The position numbers and the translations under genes are program-made. Source: Flavobacterium sp. (GTDB taxonomy: Bacteria > Bacteroidota > Bacteroidia > Flavobacteriales > Flavobacteriaceae). From it: a stretch of DNA of 19,975 nucleotides. Location: the NCBI GenBank assembly GCA_023253295.1, contig JALRGZ010000218.1, forward strand, positions 1-19,975. Reading direction: 5' to 3'. The notes beneath the pieces were generated by a model. It had not been told where the DNA came from and did no database searches. It saw nothing but the letters and a program-made list of their open reading frames with translations. Of the stretch, positions 1 through 8,748 are shown piece by piece. Position 1 is the stretch's first letter; each line of letters begins with the position of its first letter.

Positions 1-1380
1 CGCAGGTTCATTTCCTGCTGACAACATCGTAAACGAAGCATAATTGCCATATTGCTTAGTCATTCTTTGAGATTCATCATATAAAAATTGATCAACCGGC
101 TGTCCTAAACCAATTTTTACGCCGTGATTAGGCCAGCTTGGAGCTTCCGGCTGCAAAAACAAACCTACTTTATCCGCTGCAATAAAAGCTTCTTCAGGAG
201 GACACCAGGAATGAAAACGCACATGATTCAATCCATAGGATTTGATTTTTTTGAAAGTCACTTCCCATTCAGACACAGTAGTAGCCGGATAACCCGTTAA
301 TGGAAATTCACAATTATGCACTGTTCCTCTAAGTACCACAGGTACTCCATTAATCATAAAATGGTTTCCCTCAATTTTAAACTCACGCATCCCAAAATCA
401 ACTGATTTCCATACTGTAAGCTCCTTTGAAAACAATTTAACTGTAAGATTATACAATGCGGGATGAAATTCGTCCCAGGTTAACATTCCATCTCCAAAAG
501 GTAATTCAACTGAAATAGTATTTGTTGAATTTTTAGCTACAGCGAATTTAGTCGAAATCTCTTTCGTTTCATCAGAAACATTGCTGTTGAAACTATGGGC
601 ATAAAGTATAATTGCCCCTTTAAAATTTTTAGAACTATTATTGGTGACAGCAATTTTTACGATTGCCTTTTTACTTCTCAAATCCGGATACACCTGAACA
701 TCATCAAAGTATATCAAATCATAAGCTTGCAAATTAATAGTTCCAATGATTCCATTCCAGTTACCCTGTGTATGGTCAGTGACACTATGGGAATCAGGCC
801 CGACATTAATTTTCTTCAAACTATTATCAATACGAATACTGATGCGTTGTTTTCCGGGAGCTAAAAAAGCTGTTAAATCGTAGTCATGCGGTGCTACCAA
901 AGAATTTTGCAATCCTACTTCTTTATCATTCACCCATACTCTGGTTTCGATATGCGCTCTTTCAAGATGCAGTACAATGCGCTTTCCTTTCCAATTTTCA
1001 GGAATAGTCACTTCTTTTTGATACCAAGCAGCGCCCACATAATGACGAGCAGGTGTTAACCAAAACGGAATGTGTATATTTCCAGGTTCGCGGTATTTTT
1101 TTAAACTGGGACGAAAGTAAAATGAACTATCGTAAATAGAACCTGTCCATTTAGTCTTTAAGGTAATTTCATCTCCTTTTAAAAATTCGGCCATAGAACC
1201 CGGCAAATGAATTTTATCGCTAAGATTTTGATTGAACCATTTTTGACGAATACCTTCGTCGTTTCGGTCAATTTGAAATTGCCAATCGCCTTTTAAGCTA
1301 ATTACCTTTTCCTGAGCATAACTCTTAAAACTGAAGATAATCAGTAAAAATAGACTTAAATAAAAATAATTTTTAAACAT
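1..1380 (-). CDS. Glycoside hydrolase family 2 exo-beta-glycosidase (partial, C-terminus off window)
   Basis: The frame is open for 460 codons from the ATG at 1380 to the window edge, so the N-terminal part is complete and the rest lies outside. Residues 1-22 form a signal peptide ending in YAQ, so the enzyme is exported. A GH2 sugar-binding jelly-roll follows (about 28-220, with HIPFWLTPARHYVGAAWYQK near 103-122), then an Ig-like domain (about 221-335), then the start of the TIM barrel. Barrel motifs seen are FMINGVPVVLRGT (341-353), FPLTGYP (359-365), NHVRFHSWCPPE (385-396) and GNEP (456-459). By GH2 convention Glu458 is the acid/base; the nucleophile lies beyond the edge. Family members cleave beta-galactosides, beta-glucuronides, beta-mannosides or alpha-L-arabinopyranosides, and the substrate cannot be told from this half. 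It is the last visible gene of the operon that starts at 8613, 51 bp after GH35. Confidence 0.9.
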   Translation of the reverse strand, partial: MFKNYFYLSLFLLIIFSFKSYAQEKVISLKGDWQFQIDRNDEGIRQKWFNQNLSDKIHLPGSMAEFLKGDEITLKTKWTGSIYDSSFYFRPSLKKYREPGNIHIPFWLTPARHYVGAAWYQKEVTIPENWKGKRIVLHLERAHIETRVWVNDKEVGLQNSLVAPHDYDLTAFLAPGKQRISIRIDNSLKKINVGPDSHSVTDHTQGNWNGIIGTINLQAYDLIYFDDVQVYPDLRSKKAIVKIAVTNNSSKNFKGAIILYAHSFNSNVSDETKEISTKFAVAKNSTNTISVELPFGDGMLTWDEFHPALYNLTVKLFSKELTVWKSVDFGMREFKIEGNHFMINGVPVVLRGTVHNCEFPLTGYPATTVSEWEVTFKKIKSYGLNHVRFHSWCPPEEAFIAADKVGLFLQPEAPSWPNHGVKIGLGQPVDQFLYDESQRMTKQYGNYASFTMLSAGNEPA

Positions 1381-1431
1381 GTGGTGGTTGTTTTTTGTAG
1401 TTACAAAGATTACATTTTAATTATAAAACCA

Positions 1432-3855
1432 CTAATCCTTTAATTCAACACTAATTTTATATTCCACTGTAATTTGTGGTTGCTTTATTTCCAGAAAACT
1501 TTTTTGTGTACTAAAATCTGGTAGAACATTTTTATCTAAATAGCTCAAATAAGGAGCATCTTTTTGCATTGGCATAAAATAAAAATACATATCAGAAGAT
1601 TTTAAAGCTTCTTGGTATCTTTTTAGACCTATTGTCCACGGTTTACTTGTATAAAGGTTGTCAGTTTGTAACTCTCCATCCATCATACAAATTCCACGAT
1701 CGCCACGATAATCAAATTGAATAAAAACATCATTAACATTGGATAAATCCAAACTTCCTGATTTTAAAACAAAATGACTGTCATCGGTTTGCACTAACTG
1801 TATTTTAGGGTTGATTTTTGGAATGCTTACCATCCAAGAACTACTATTTTTGTATTTAGATTTCAATTGAGTTACAGTTCCTTTATTAGACTTTAAAGCC
1901 GCAGTAGCAGGATATACAATTACATCTATTTTTTCCTGATTATTACTAAGCAAACTAACTCCTGAATCATCATTTAAAACCAATGCAGAACTAATAATCA
2001 ATCGCTCAGCATTTGGCTTCCCTACTAAATAAGCGTTTTTGGCTTCATTTTCAGATAGTATTAAAAACGAAATTCCATTAATTTGAAATTCACTCCTTGT
2101 ATTGAATTCGCAAACAATTATAGTGTTTCCGTTTTTATTTAAAGCTTTAATTCCAGTACCATTCACTTTCACTTTTCCTTCAATATACATTTCGGGTGCA
2201 ATCCCTTCTTTGGTAATAAAAACATTGTATTTTTTATTGTTATTCGTAAAGCGATAAAAAGGCTGCACTGTCGCCTTTTGTATTAAAATCCCATCATAAT
2301 TCACATTAAAAGGAAAAATAGCAGAAGCTCCTGCTTTTAAGCTAAAAGTTCCGGTTTCAGGAAATCGAATCGTTCCTCTTTGAGAAGTAATATTAATACT
2401 TAAATCTTTCAAATCATGCATTTCTACATGGTCCTGAAAATTATGCATAAAAACATATCCTTTGTTTCCATCTGTCCTTACCGAATAGCGTAAGGTTTGG
2501 GTATCTTCAGGCTTAATTTTATTATTCGTTCCGGGTAAAACAGGATATAAGGGAGTCAAATCATCACCAAATGATTGTAGAAAATAGTTCATCAATTTCA
2601 AGGAATAGTAACCTAAACTCACATTCCCAAATTCACCAATTGGCGCCTGATAATCATAGGATTTATTATTAAGTCCTGCACCTTCTGACATAAAATAATT
2701 TCCAACAGAAGGCGTAGTTCCACCATGATACATATAAAAACCAAGACCATTAGTTCCACTACCCACTGTTCGAACCATTAATGGCAAAAAACTTTCGCCA
2801 AGTACTCTTGGTCTGCGTGAATAGGTTACTGCCATACCGGTTCCTAATTCGGCAGCCATAGAAGGGTATAAATTAACATCGTAACTTACTGGTGCATAAT
2901 CCGGTTTTTGTCGAATATCTTTAAACAAATAAAATTCGGAAGCTTTATTTCCTGACGTCCAAAATGGATAGGCATAACCTGCCATTACAGGAATACAACC
3001 CTTTTCGATAATAGTAGCAAATCCCCAACCAGTAGCCGTATAAATAGGTGTTATCAGACCTGCTTTTATAGCCAATTCTTTCAGGGTTTTCATATGGTCT
3101 TTACCCACATTAGCAAATTCATTTCCTTCTGAATTAATGCCCACACCATCTTGTACAATTTTACGATCTCTACGCGCTGCGGTTCTTTCCTTTGGCGCAT
3201 CTGCATACGTAAATCCCCAAGGCGCAGACGAATGCTGGTATTCGTTCTCAATTTGAACACCTACAATGGGTCCTCCATCTTTAAACATTAAACCCTGTAA
3301 TTGATTTCCAATTTCCTGATAAAAACGATTGACATAAAACAAATACATCGGGTCGTTACTTCTCACATCAATTGGTCGGCCGTATAACCAATCGGGTAAG
3401 CCTCCGTTTCGCATTTCACCATGAGCAAAAGGTCCAATTCGCATCAAAACCTGTAGCCCATTTTTAGCACACAATTCGGTGAACTTTCGAACATCCAAAT
3501 CCTCTTTCCAATTAAATTTACCTTCTTTGAATTCGTGTAAATTCCAAAAAACATAAGTTGCCACAACTGTAATTCCTCCAGCTTTCATTTTTTTCAGCTG
3601 CTCTTCCCAATATTGATTTGGGAACCTGCTATAATGAAATTCACCTATTACCGGAATAAAAGGTTTACCATTTCTCTCGAGATAAAAACTGTTCACCTCA
3701 ATTTTATCGCCATTTTTATTCGTTCCACCTAAATCCAAATGTCCTCTCAAAACATTCGTTTTCACTTTAGTGACATCAATAGAATATTGATTTTGAGCGA
3801 TAAAATTTATCGAACAAAAAAACAATACAAAAAAATATAATTTACTACTTTTCAA
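1432..3855 (-). CDS. GH35 beta-galactosidase-type glycoside hydrolase, secreted
   Basis: This 807-residue exported enzyme probably removes terminal beta-galactose from oligosaccharides. The signal peptide spans about residues 1-20 (FFVLFFCSINFIAQ). The GH35 TIM barrel runs from about 55 to 400 and shows GEFHYSR (71-77), WEEQLKKMKAGG (83-94), YVFWNLHE (101-108), GPFAHGE (141-147), GGLPDWL (151-157), QIENEY (201-206) and FYMYHGGT (373-380). Glu205 is the expected acid/base. Glu336 in AAELGTG is my choice for the nucleophile, although the usual GH35 surround of that Glu (E-x-Y/W-x-G-W) is not present. The remaining ~400 residues are beta-rich and I cannot assign them to named domains. The gene lies 31 bp after the DUF5107-TPR gene and 51 bp before GH2, so the three are probably co-transcribed. 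GH35 is firm; beta-galactosidase as the specific activity is the family's usual role. Confidence 0.88.
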   Translation of the reverse strand: MKSSKLYFFVLFFCSINFIAQNQYSIDVTKVKTNVLRGHLDLGGTNKNGDKIEVNSFYLERNGKPFIPVIGEFHYSRFPNQYWEEQLKKMKAGGITVVATYVFWNLHEFKEGKFNWKEDLDVRKFTELCAKNGLQVLMRIGPFAHGEMRNGGLPDWLYGRPIDVRSNDPMYLFYVNRFYQEIGNQLQGLMFKDGGPIVGVQIENEYQHSSAPWGFTYADAPKERTAARRDRKIVQDGVGINSEGNEFANVGKDHMKTLKELAIKAGLITPIYTATGWGFATIIEKGCIPVMAGYAYPFWTSGNKASEFYLFKDIRQKPDYAPVSYDVNLYPSMAAELGTGMAVTYSRRPRVLGESFLPLMVRTVGSGTNGLGFYMYHGGTTPSVGNYFMSEGAGLNNKSYDYQAPIGEFGNVSLGYYSLKLMNYFLQSFGDDLTPLYPVLPGTNNKIKPEDTQTLRYSVRTDGNKGYVFMHNFQDHVEMHDLKDLSINITSQRGTIRFPETGTFSLKAGASAIFPFNVNYDGILIQKATVQPFYRFTNNNKKYNVFITKEGIAPEMYIEGKVKVNGTGIKALNKNGNTIIVCEFNTRSEFQINGISFLILSENEAKNAYLVGKPNAERLIISSALVLNDDSGVSLLSNNQEKIDVIVYPATAALKSNKGTVTQLKSKYKNSSSWMVSIPKINPKIQLVQTDDSHFVLKSGSLDLSNVNDVFIQFDYRGDRGICMMDGELQTDNLYTSKPWTIGLKRYQEALKSSDMYFYFMPMQKDAPYLSYLDKNVLPDFSTQKSFLEIKQPQITVEYKISVELKD

Positions 3856-3886
3856 TGACTTAAGATATTATAATTAAACCTTTATT

Positions 3887-6800
3887 CTAAATCAAAAAAT
3901 ACTTCAACAACAATGATATCATTGTTAAATGGAGCTGTACTCCCTGATGGTTGATGTCCATTTTTTGAGCTTGTTGCAAATGAAATTCTGCTAAATTAAA
4001 CTCATGTAAACCTAAATACCCCAACCCAAGCATATAATGGCAATGAATCCTATTTCTAAAGGTTAAATCATCTTCCCAAATTAATAAATCAGGTAAGGAA
4101 ACAGCGAAATAATCCAATTTAATAATTTCATCCAAATGCTCATTCCCAAAAGAAATTAAAGCATTAAATCTTTGCTGCGCTTCTACTTCTCGCCCTAATT
4201 TAAGTAGAGCCAATCCCTGATAAAATATTTTATCCGGTTTTTGATCATTATAAAAAATGGCAGCAGCCGGTTCTGAATTTCCATCTTTGGCTAATTCCCA
4301 ATAATATTGCGCTTTATCCGTTTGCCCTAAACCATCATAAGCGCATCCCAACCAATAATGAAAATCATTTTCCTGTGCTCCTGACAATTTACCTTCACCT
4401 AAATTATGCGGATATTCCAAACATTCTTCTAACAATGTTATAGCTTGTTGGTATTCCGTTTTAACTATAAATTGTTTTGCTAATTCTACTCTGGCAATTT
4501 GATATTGTGTGGGTACTTTTCCTTCTCCTCCTTCCCACGGATGGAAAATTCGATTATTTATTAATTCTATTGCTTTTACAAAATTTCCTAATTGATTATT
4601 TAAAGTTGCATATTCCAAATACACATCATCACGTTGCAACACCAAATCTAAATGTTTTTCCAGAAATGCTAATCGCTCTTCAAATGGTTTGCATAAACGC
4701 TTATACAATTGATCCAATTCCATCAAAATACGAGCATCTGAAGTATCTAATGAAAATGCTTTTTCTAATGAAGCGAGTGCTTTTTCTTCCTGCTGCAATT
4801 TATTGAAATATCCTAAAGCTAAATTACGGTGCACTGTAGCAAAAGTATCATCTATACCAACCGATTTTTCCCAACAAACAATTGCTTCACTATATTGACG
4901 TTTGTCGAACCATAAATTCCCCAAATAGTAAGGGGCTTTAGCATCTTTTGGATTTACATTTTGAGCAATTTCTAAAGCTAAAATTGCTTCCAAACGATTC
5001 GGAAAACAAAATTCCGGTGCATGATTGGCTGCTTTTTCAAAGACAAACAAACTCTCTTTTCCTGCTAAATTTAATGCCCAAGCCATATAGTAATAAGTCA
5101 TAGGTGAAGTTGTACAAACTTGAATTCCTTCTTCTAATAAAAATACAGCTTCATCATACATTCCTGATGCTATATAATCCAGTGCAACCACCTCGTAATT
5201 GTGGATTTCAATACGCATTACTACATGCATTTCATCTAAAACGGACTTATTTTGGGTAATTAAATATTCTTCAAAACGACATCCAAAATTGAACAAATCA
5301 ATTTTCAAAGTATCTTTAATTAATTCCAAAGCTTCATTTTCTCTGCCCAATTTACGTAAAAGTGCTGATTTTAAAGTTCGGGCTTTTTGATTGTGCCAAT
5401 TTCGGATTAATGATTTATCAATCTCATACAAGGCTTCCTTAAAATTATGATTCAAAGCTGAAAGTTGTGAACAACCAAAATAACCCGCATCCTGCATGGC
5501 TGCATTCCAACAAGATTTATAAAAAGCATCATAAGCTTCTTTATTTTTTCCTTGATATTGTAAAGCCAATCCCAAATTGTAATGTGGTTCACCATCATAA
5601 GGATTTGGATTACGTTGCAATTGGGTTTTAATGGCTTCTTTGAAATACTTTTCCGCTTCCGCAAATTTCCCTCTTCGAAGCAACCAAAGTCCCATAGCAT
5701 TATTATTACGAACATCCAAAGGATCTCTTTTTAAAGCTTCTAAATAATAATCTGTTGCTACATAAGTGGCATGACGGTATTGCTCTAAGTGCAATCCGGT
5801 AAGATACAATTGTTCACATGTAGGCGTTTCTTCGGGAGTAAAAGCCGCTTTTGCCGCTTCAGGAGTTTTCTTTCCTTCTTGTTCTTCTGCTTTAATACTC
5901 AATAATTCCCGACCGTTTTCGGCATATACAGTTAATTTTAAATCAATCAGAGCAACATTTCCAACTGAAATTTCACGTTCAAAAACATGCGCTGGACTTA
6001 AATCCAAAGTTTCTTCAAAAAATCCTTCAAGGACTATCTTTGCTTTTTTCTGTAATGAGGTTGCAAAAATCTTAACAATTGCCTTTTCTCCATCTTTATC
6101 AATATTCATCAAAATATCCTGAGAAGCATTCTTCACTATACCTAATTCACGATAAGGTAGAAAGTATTGGGTAAATGTTTTTTCTTCATAAGGTTGCATC
6201 CAACTAAAATCAGGTTGATTATCAGTATAAACACCAGCCATTAATTCAATGTAAGGACCATCATCATCGGTTAAATTTCGATCCCAAGCTTTTCCAAAAT
6301 CACCATTCCCCCAAGTCCATTGTTTTTTTCCCGGCGAAATATGATGATTGGCTACATGAAGTACTCCTGCCCGCGTATCATTTTCATAACCTCCCACAAA
6401 ATTAAATTCAGAGTTAATGGCCATATAAGAAGTTGGGACAGGAATATTTTTATAATTAGAAATATCAACTCCGGCCGAATAATCTACTTTATAATAAGTG
6501 CCCGTTGCAATTGGAAATGTAGACACATCTCTTTTACCATGATCAAAAACGGCATGGACATCAGGTGGAAAAACCGATTGATAATGTTCATTTACCGCTA
6601 CTGCAGGATTTGCCCACCATAAAAAGGTTTGCGGAAAAGGAGTTGGGTTATACAATTTTCCTTTTATTTCTAAATAGGCTTTACCCGGATGCAAAGTAAA
6701 TCCAGCCATACCTTTTTGATGAAACATTTTTTCGTTTTCACTCACCCAAACAGTAATACTCCCATCGGCATTGTTTTCAATCGTATGATCTACCGGTAAA

Positions 6801-7183
6801 AAAGTACTCGGACGATGATGCTGTGGCCAGTTGAATTCGATTCCTCCCGAAATCCATGGTCCTGTTAATCCTACCAAAGCTGGCTTAATCACCTGATTGT
6901 AATAAATAAAATGACGTTGTTTGATTTTATCATAAGCCATTTGCACACGACCACCCAGCTCAGGTAAAATCATCACTTTTATATATTCATTTTCCAAATA
7001 AACCGCCTGATAGCTTTTATCTGATTTTTCATCTTCAATTTTTTCTACTACCGGATAGGGATATACCACTCCGCTACTGCCCTGATACACTCTCTTTTCA
7101 AGAAAAATAGGATTTTTTTCTGCCTTTCCAATTTCATAAGTGGGTATAATAACCTCTTCTTGCCAAGCTTTTACACTCATCAC
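3887..7183 (-). CDS. DUF5107 domain plus TPR repeat protein, cytoplasmic
   Basis: This 1098-residue protein has no signal peptide or membrane segment and should be cytoplasmic. Residues about 45-350 match the DUF5107 type, which I recall as having a galactose-mutarotase-like beta-sandwich fold. Polar conserved-looking blocks are GGIEFNWPQHHRPST (113-127), FLWWANPAVAVNE (187-199), WTWGNGDFGKAWDRN (289-303) and PYIELMAGVYTDNQPDFSW (310-328); their many His, Glu, Asp and Trp residues suggest a carbohydrate-binding or catalytic site. A short linker (about 350-450, including an Ala/Glu/Lys-rich stretch) is followed by about 640 residues of alpha-helical TPR-type repeats, for example NAMGLWLLRRGKFAEAEKYF and HYNLGLALQYQGKNKEAYDA. 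It sits between the sugar porter (32 bp upstream) and GH35 (31 bp downstream), so a role in handling an imported sugar is likely. The reaction, if any, is unknown to me. Met1 and Met2 are adjacent and either may be the start. Confidence 0.82.
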   Translation of the reverse strand: MMSVKAWQEEVIIPTYEIGKAEKNPIFLEKRVYQGSSGVVYPYPVVEKIEDEKSDKSYQAVYLENEYIKVMILPELGGRVQMAYDKIKQRHFIYYNQVIKPALVGLTGPWISGGIEFNWPQHHRPSTFLPVDHTIENNADGSITVWVSENEKMFHQKGMAGFTLHPGKAYLEIKGKLYNPTPFPQTFLWWANPAVAVNEHYQSVFPPDVHAVFDHGKRDVSTFPIATGTYYKVDYSAGVDISNYKNIPVPTSYMAINSEFNFVGGYENDTRAGVLHVANHHISPGKKQWTWGNGDFGKAWDRNLTDDDGPYIELMAGVYTDNQPDFSWMQPYEEKTFTQYFLPYRELGIVKNASQDILMNIDKDGEKAIVKIFATSLQKKAKIVLEGFFEETLDLSPAHVFEREISVGNVALIDLKLTVYAENGRELLSIKAEEQEGKKTPEAAKAAFTPEETPTCEQLYLTGLHLEQYRHATYVATDYYLEALKRDPLDVRNNNAMGLWLLRRGKFAEAEKYFKEAIKTQLQRNPNPYDGEPHYNLGLALQYQGKNKEAYDAFYKSCWNAAMQDAGYFGCSQLSALNHNFKEALYEIDKSLIRNWHNQKARTLKSALLRKLGRENEALELIKDTLKIDLFNFGCRFEEYLITQNKSVLDEMHVVMRIEIHNYEVVALDYIASGMYDEAVFLLEEGIQVCTTSPMTYYYMAWALNLAGKESLFVFEKAANHAPEFCFPNRLEAILALEIAQNVNPKDAKAPYYLGNLWFDKRQYSEAIVCWEKSVGIDDTFATVHRNLALGYFNKLQQEEKALASLEKAFSLDTSDARILMELDQLYKRLCKPFEERLAFLEKHLDLVLQRDDVYLEYATLNNQLGNFVKAIELINNRIFHPWEGGEGKVPTQYQIARVELAKQFIVKTEYQQAITLLEECLEYPHNLGEGKLSGAQENDFHYWLGCAYDGLGQTDKAQYYWELAKDGNSEPAAAIFYNDQKPDKIFYQGLALLKLGREVEAQQRFNALISFGNEHLDEIIKLDYFAVSLPDLLIWEDDLTFRNRIHCHYMLGLGYLGLHEFNLAEFHLQQAQKMDINHQGVQLHLTMISLLLKYFLI

Positions 7184-7215
7184 TACTATTTTTTAATTTT
7201 AATTAGATATAGAAA

Positions 7216-8613
7216 TTACTTCACTAATTCATTCTCAATTTCCTCCAAACTTTTCCCTTTAGTTTCTGGTAAGTTCTTACAAATAAATAGCAAACCAAAT
7301 AAACAGATTACCGCGTACACCCAAAAAGTACCAGCAGCACCTAATCCTTTATTTAATAATGGAAAAGTGTAGGTCAGAATAAAACAGGCAATCCAAAGAA
7401 CAAAAGTTGCTAATGCCATTGCCGTGCCTCGAATTTGGTTAGGAAAAATTTCAGAAAGAATCACCCAGGTTATTGGAGCTAATGACATCGCATATATTCC
7501 TATGCCCGAAACAACTAATGATAAAACGGCTAAACCTTTTAATTCAAAATAAAAAACACTACCAAGAAAAATATAAACAATTGCGAGTCCGATTGCCCCA
7601 AATACCATCAGTTTTTTTCTTCCCCATTTATCAACAGTGAACATAGCCACAAGTGTAAAAATTAAATTGACACTTCCGGTAATCACAATATTAAAAAGAG
7701 TATCACTCACTCCATATCCTGCAGCAGTAAATATTTCATCAGCATAATTAAAAACGGTATTAATACCACACCATTGCTGAAATACTGCCAAAACAACACC
7801 AATAATCAATACTTTCCGATATTTCGAGTAAGTTAACAACTTAAAATCCACTTTTTCTGCAACATTATGAATAGTCGTTTGAATACTTTTCATTTCTTCC
7901 TGAGCATAGACGTCTCCTCCTATTTTTCTCAAAGTAGGTATCGCTTTTTCAGGTTGACCAGCTTTAATTAACCAACGAGGACTTTCGGGCACAAAAAAGA
8001 TGAATATAAAAAACGCTAAGGCAGGAAACACTTCAGCCCAAAACATCCATCTCCATCCGATGGTACCATTCCAAGAAGCTCTGATAAAAGAATCCGTTGC
8101 ATTTACCGGAACTTCTTCGGCAATAAGAATATTAACAATTTGGGCTGCCAAAATCCCAATTACAATAGTCATCTGATTCAATGAAACCAAACGTCCTCTG
8201 TATTTTGATGGGGAAACTTCTGCAATATACATTGGTGAAAGTGCTGAAGCCAATCCAATCCCTAAGCCACCAATAATGCGATACACAATAAACACATTGT
8301 ACGTATCAGCTATTCCAGTTCCAAATGCAGAAATCGTAAACAATAACGCAGCTAACAAAAGAGGATATTTTCGACCAACCTTATCACTAATTACTCCCGA
8401 TACAACTGCTCCAAGAATACAACCTATCAATGCCGAACTCATAGCCCAAGCTTGTAAATTAGCCGATGTAGTGATATCAAAAAAGCGTTCATAAAATGGT
8501 TTTGCTCCTCCTATTACCACCCAGTCGTATCCAAAAAGCAATCCTCCCATAGCAGAAACCATAGAAATTGCCAACAAATAGGAATTATTAAACTTATTAT
8601 TCTGACTTGTCAT
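7216..8613 (-). CDS. Sugar porter (SP) family MFS sugar:proton symporter
   Basis: This 465-residue inner-membrane protein has about 12 hydrophobic segments and the sugar-porter signatures in order: GGLLFGYD (23-30), DKVGRK (77-82), RIIGGLGIG (112-120), the block from YIAEVSP to KYRGRL (129-141), VPESPRWL (208-215), QQWCGIN before a mid-protein helix, DKWGRKK, and PETKGKSLEEIE near the C-terminus. It belongs with XylE, AraE and GalP-type symporters; the exact pentose or hexose cannot be deduced. It is the first gene of the operon that continues with DUF5107-TPR, GH35 and GH2, and it is transcribed divergently from the AraC regulator, the usual layout for a regulator and its target transporter. 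A -7-type promoter element lies at 8647-8654, about 35 bp before the start codon. Confidence 0.9.
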   Translation of the reverse strand: MTSQNNKFNNSYLLAISMVSAMGGLLFGYDWVVIGGAKPFYERFFDITTSANLQAWAMSSALIGCILGAVVSGVISDKVGRKYPLLLAALLFTISAFGTGIADTYNVFIVYRIIGGLGIGLASALSPMYIAEVSPSKYRGRLVSLNQMTIVIGILAAQIVNILIAEEVPVNATDSFIRASWNGTIGWRWMFWAEVFPALAFFIFIFFVPESPRWLIKAGQPEKAIPTLRKIGGDVYAQEEMKSIQTTIHNVAEKVDFKLLTYSKYRKVLIIGVVLAVFQQWCGINTVFNYADEIFTAAGYGVSDTLFNIVITGSVNLIFTLVAMFTVDKWGRKKLMVFGAIGLAIVYIFLGSVFYFELKGLAVLSLVVSGIGIYAMSLAPITWVILSEIFPNQIRGTAMALATFVLWIACFILTYTFPLLNKGLGAAGTFWVYAVICLFGLLFICKNLPETKGKSLEEIENELVK

Positions 8614-8748
8614 AAAAACTACATTTATATTGAATTAGCACTTCAACAAAAATACATTTACAAAGCCATTAATAAATGGAGAAAATATTGAATAAAATAG
8701 ATTATCTTACGACCATTTTACAGTTTACAGGAATAAACAAAGATTATA
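8614..8748. promoter_or_regulatory. Divergent promoter/operator region between sugar porter and AraC regulator
   Basis: This 135-bp AT-rich gap separates two divergent start codons, so it must hold both promoters. On the minus strand TATTTTTG (8647-8654) matches the Bacteroidota -7 consensus TAnnTTTG exactly; TTTA in the -33 region (near 8673-8677) is a weak partner for the TTTG element. This would give a leader of roughly 25-30 nt for the sugar-porter operon. Just upstream is the 14-bp inverted repeat CCATTAATAAATGG (8666-8679), and near the regulator is a tandem TTTACAG repeat (8717-8723, 8724-8730). TACATTTA occurs at 8620-8627 and again 33 bp away at 8653-8660. Any of these could be regulator sites. 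The -7 match is seen; binding of the regulator is inference. Confidence 0.5.

Noticed and set aside
595..864. Plus-strand open frame of 89 codons inside the GH2 gene
   Set aside because: It lies opposite a well-supported GH2 domain, its sequence has no family resemblance, and it has no upstream signals.
4477..4806. Plus-strand open frame of 109 codons rich in Leu
   Set aside because: It is the antisense of TPR-coding sequence; its composition reflects the AT-rich repeat codons rather than a real membrane protein.
5452..5715. Minus-strand open frame overlapping the DUF5107-TPR gene in another frame
   Set aside because: It is fully inside the TPR region with Met/Ile/Lys-rich random-looking sequence.
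6320..6622. Plus-strand open frame of 100 codons
   Set aside because: It is antisense to the conserved DUF5107 domain and shows no motif.
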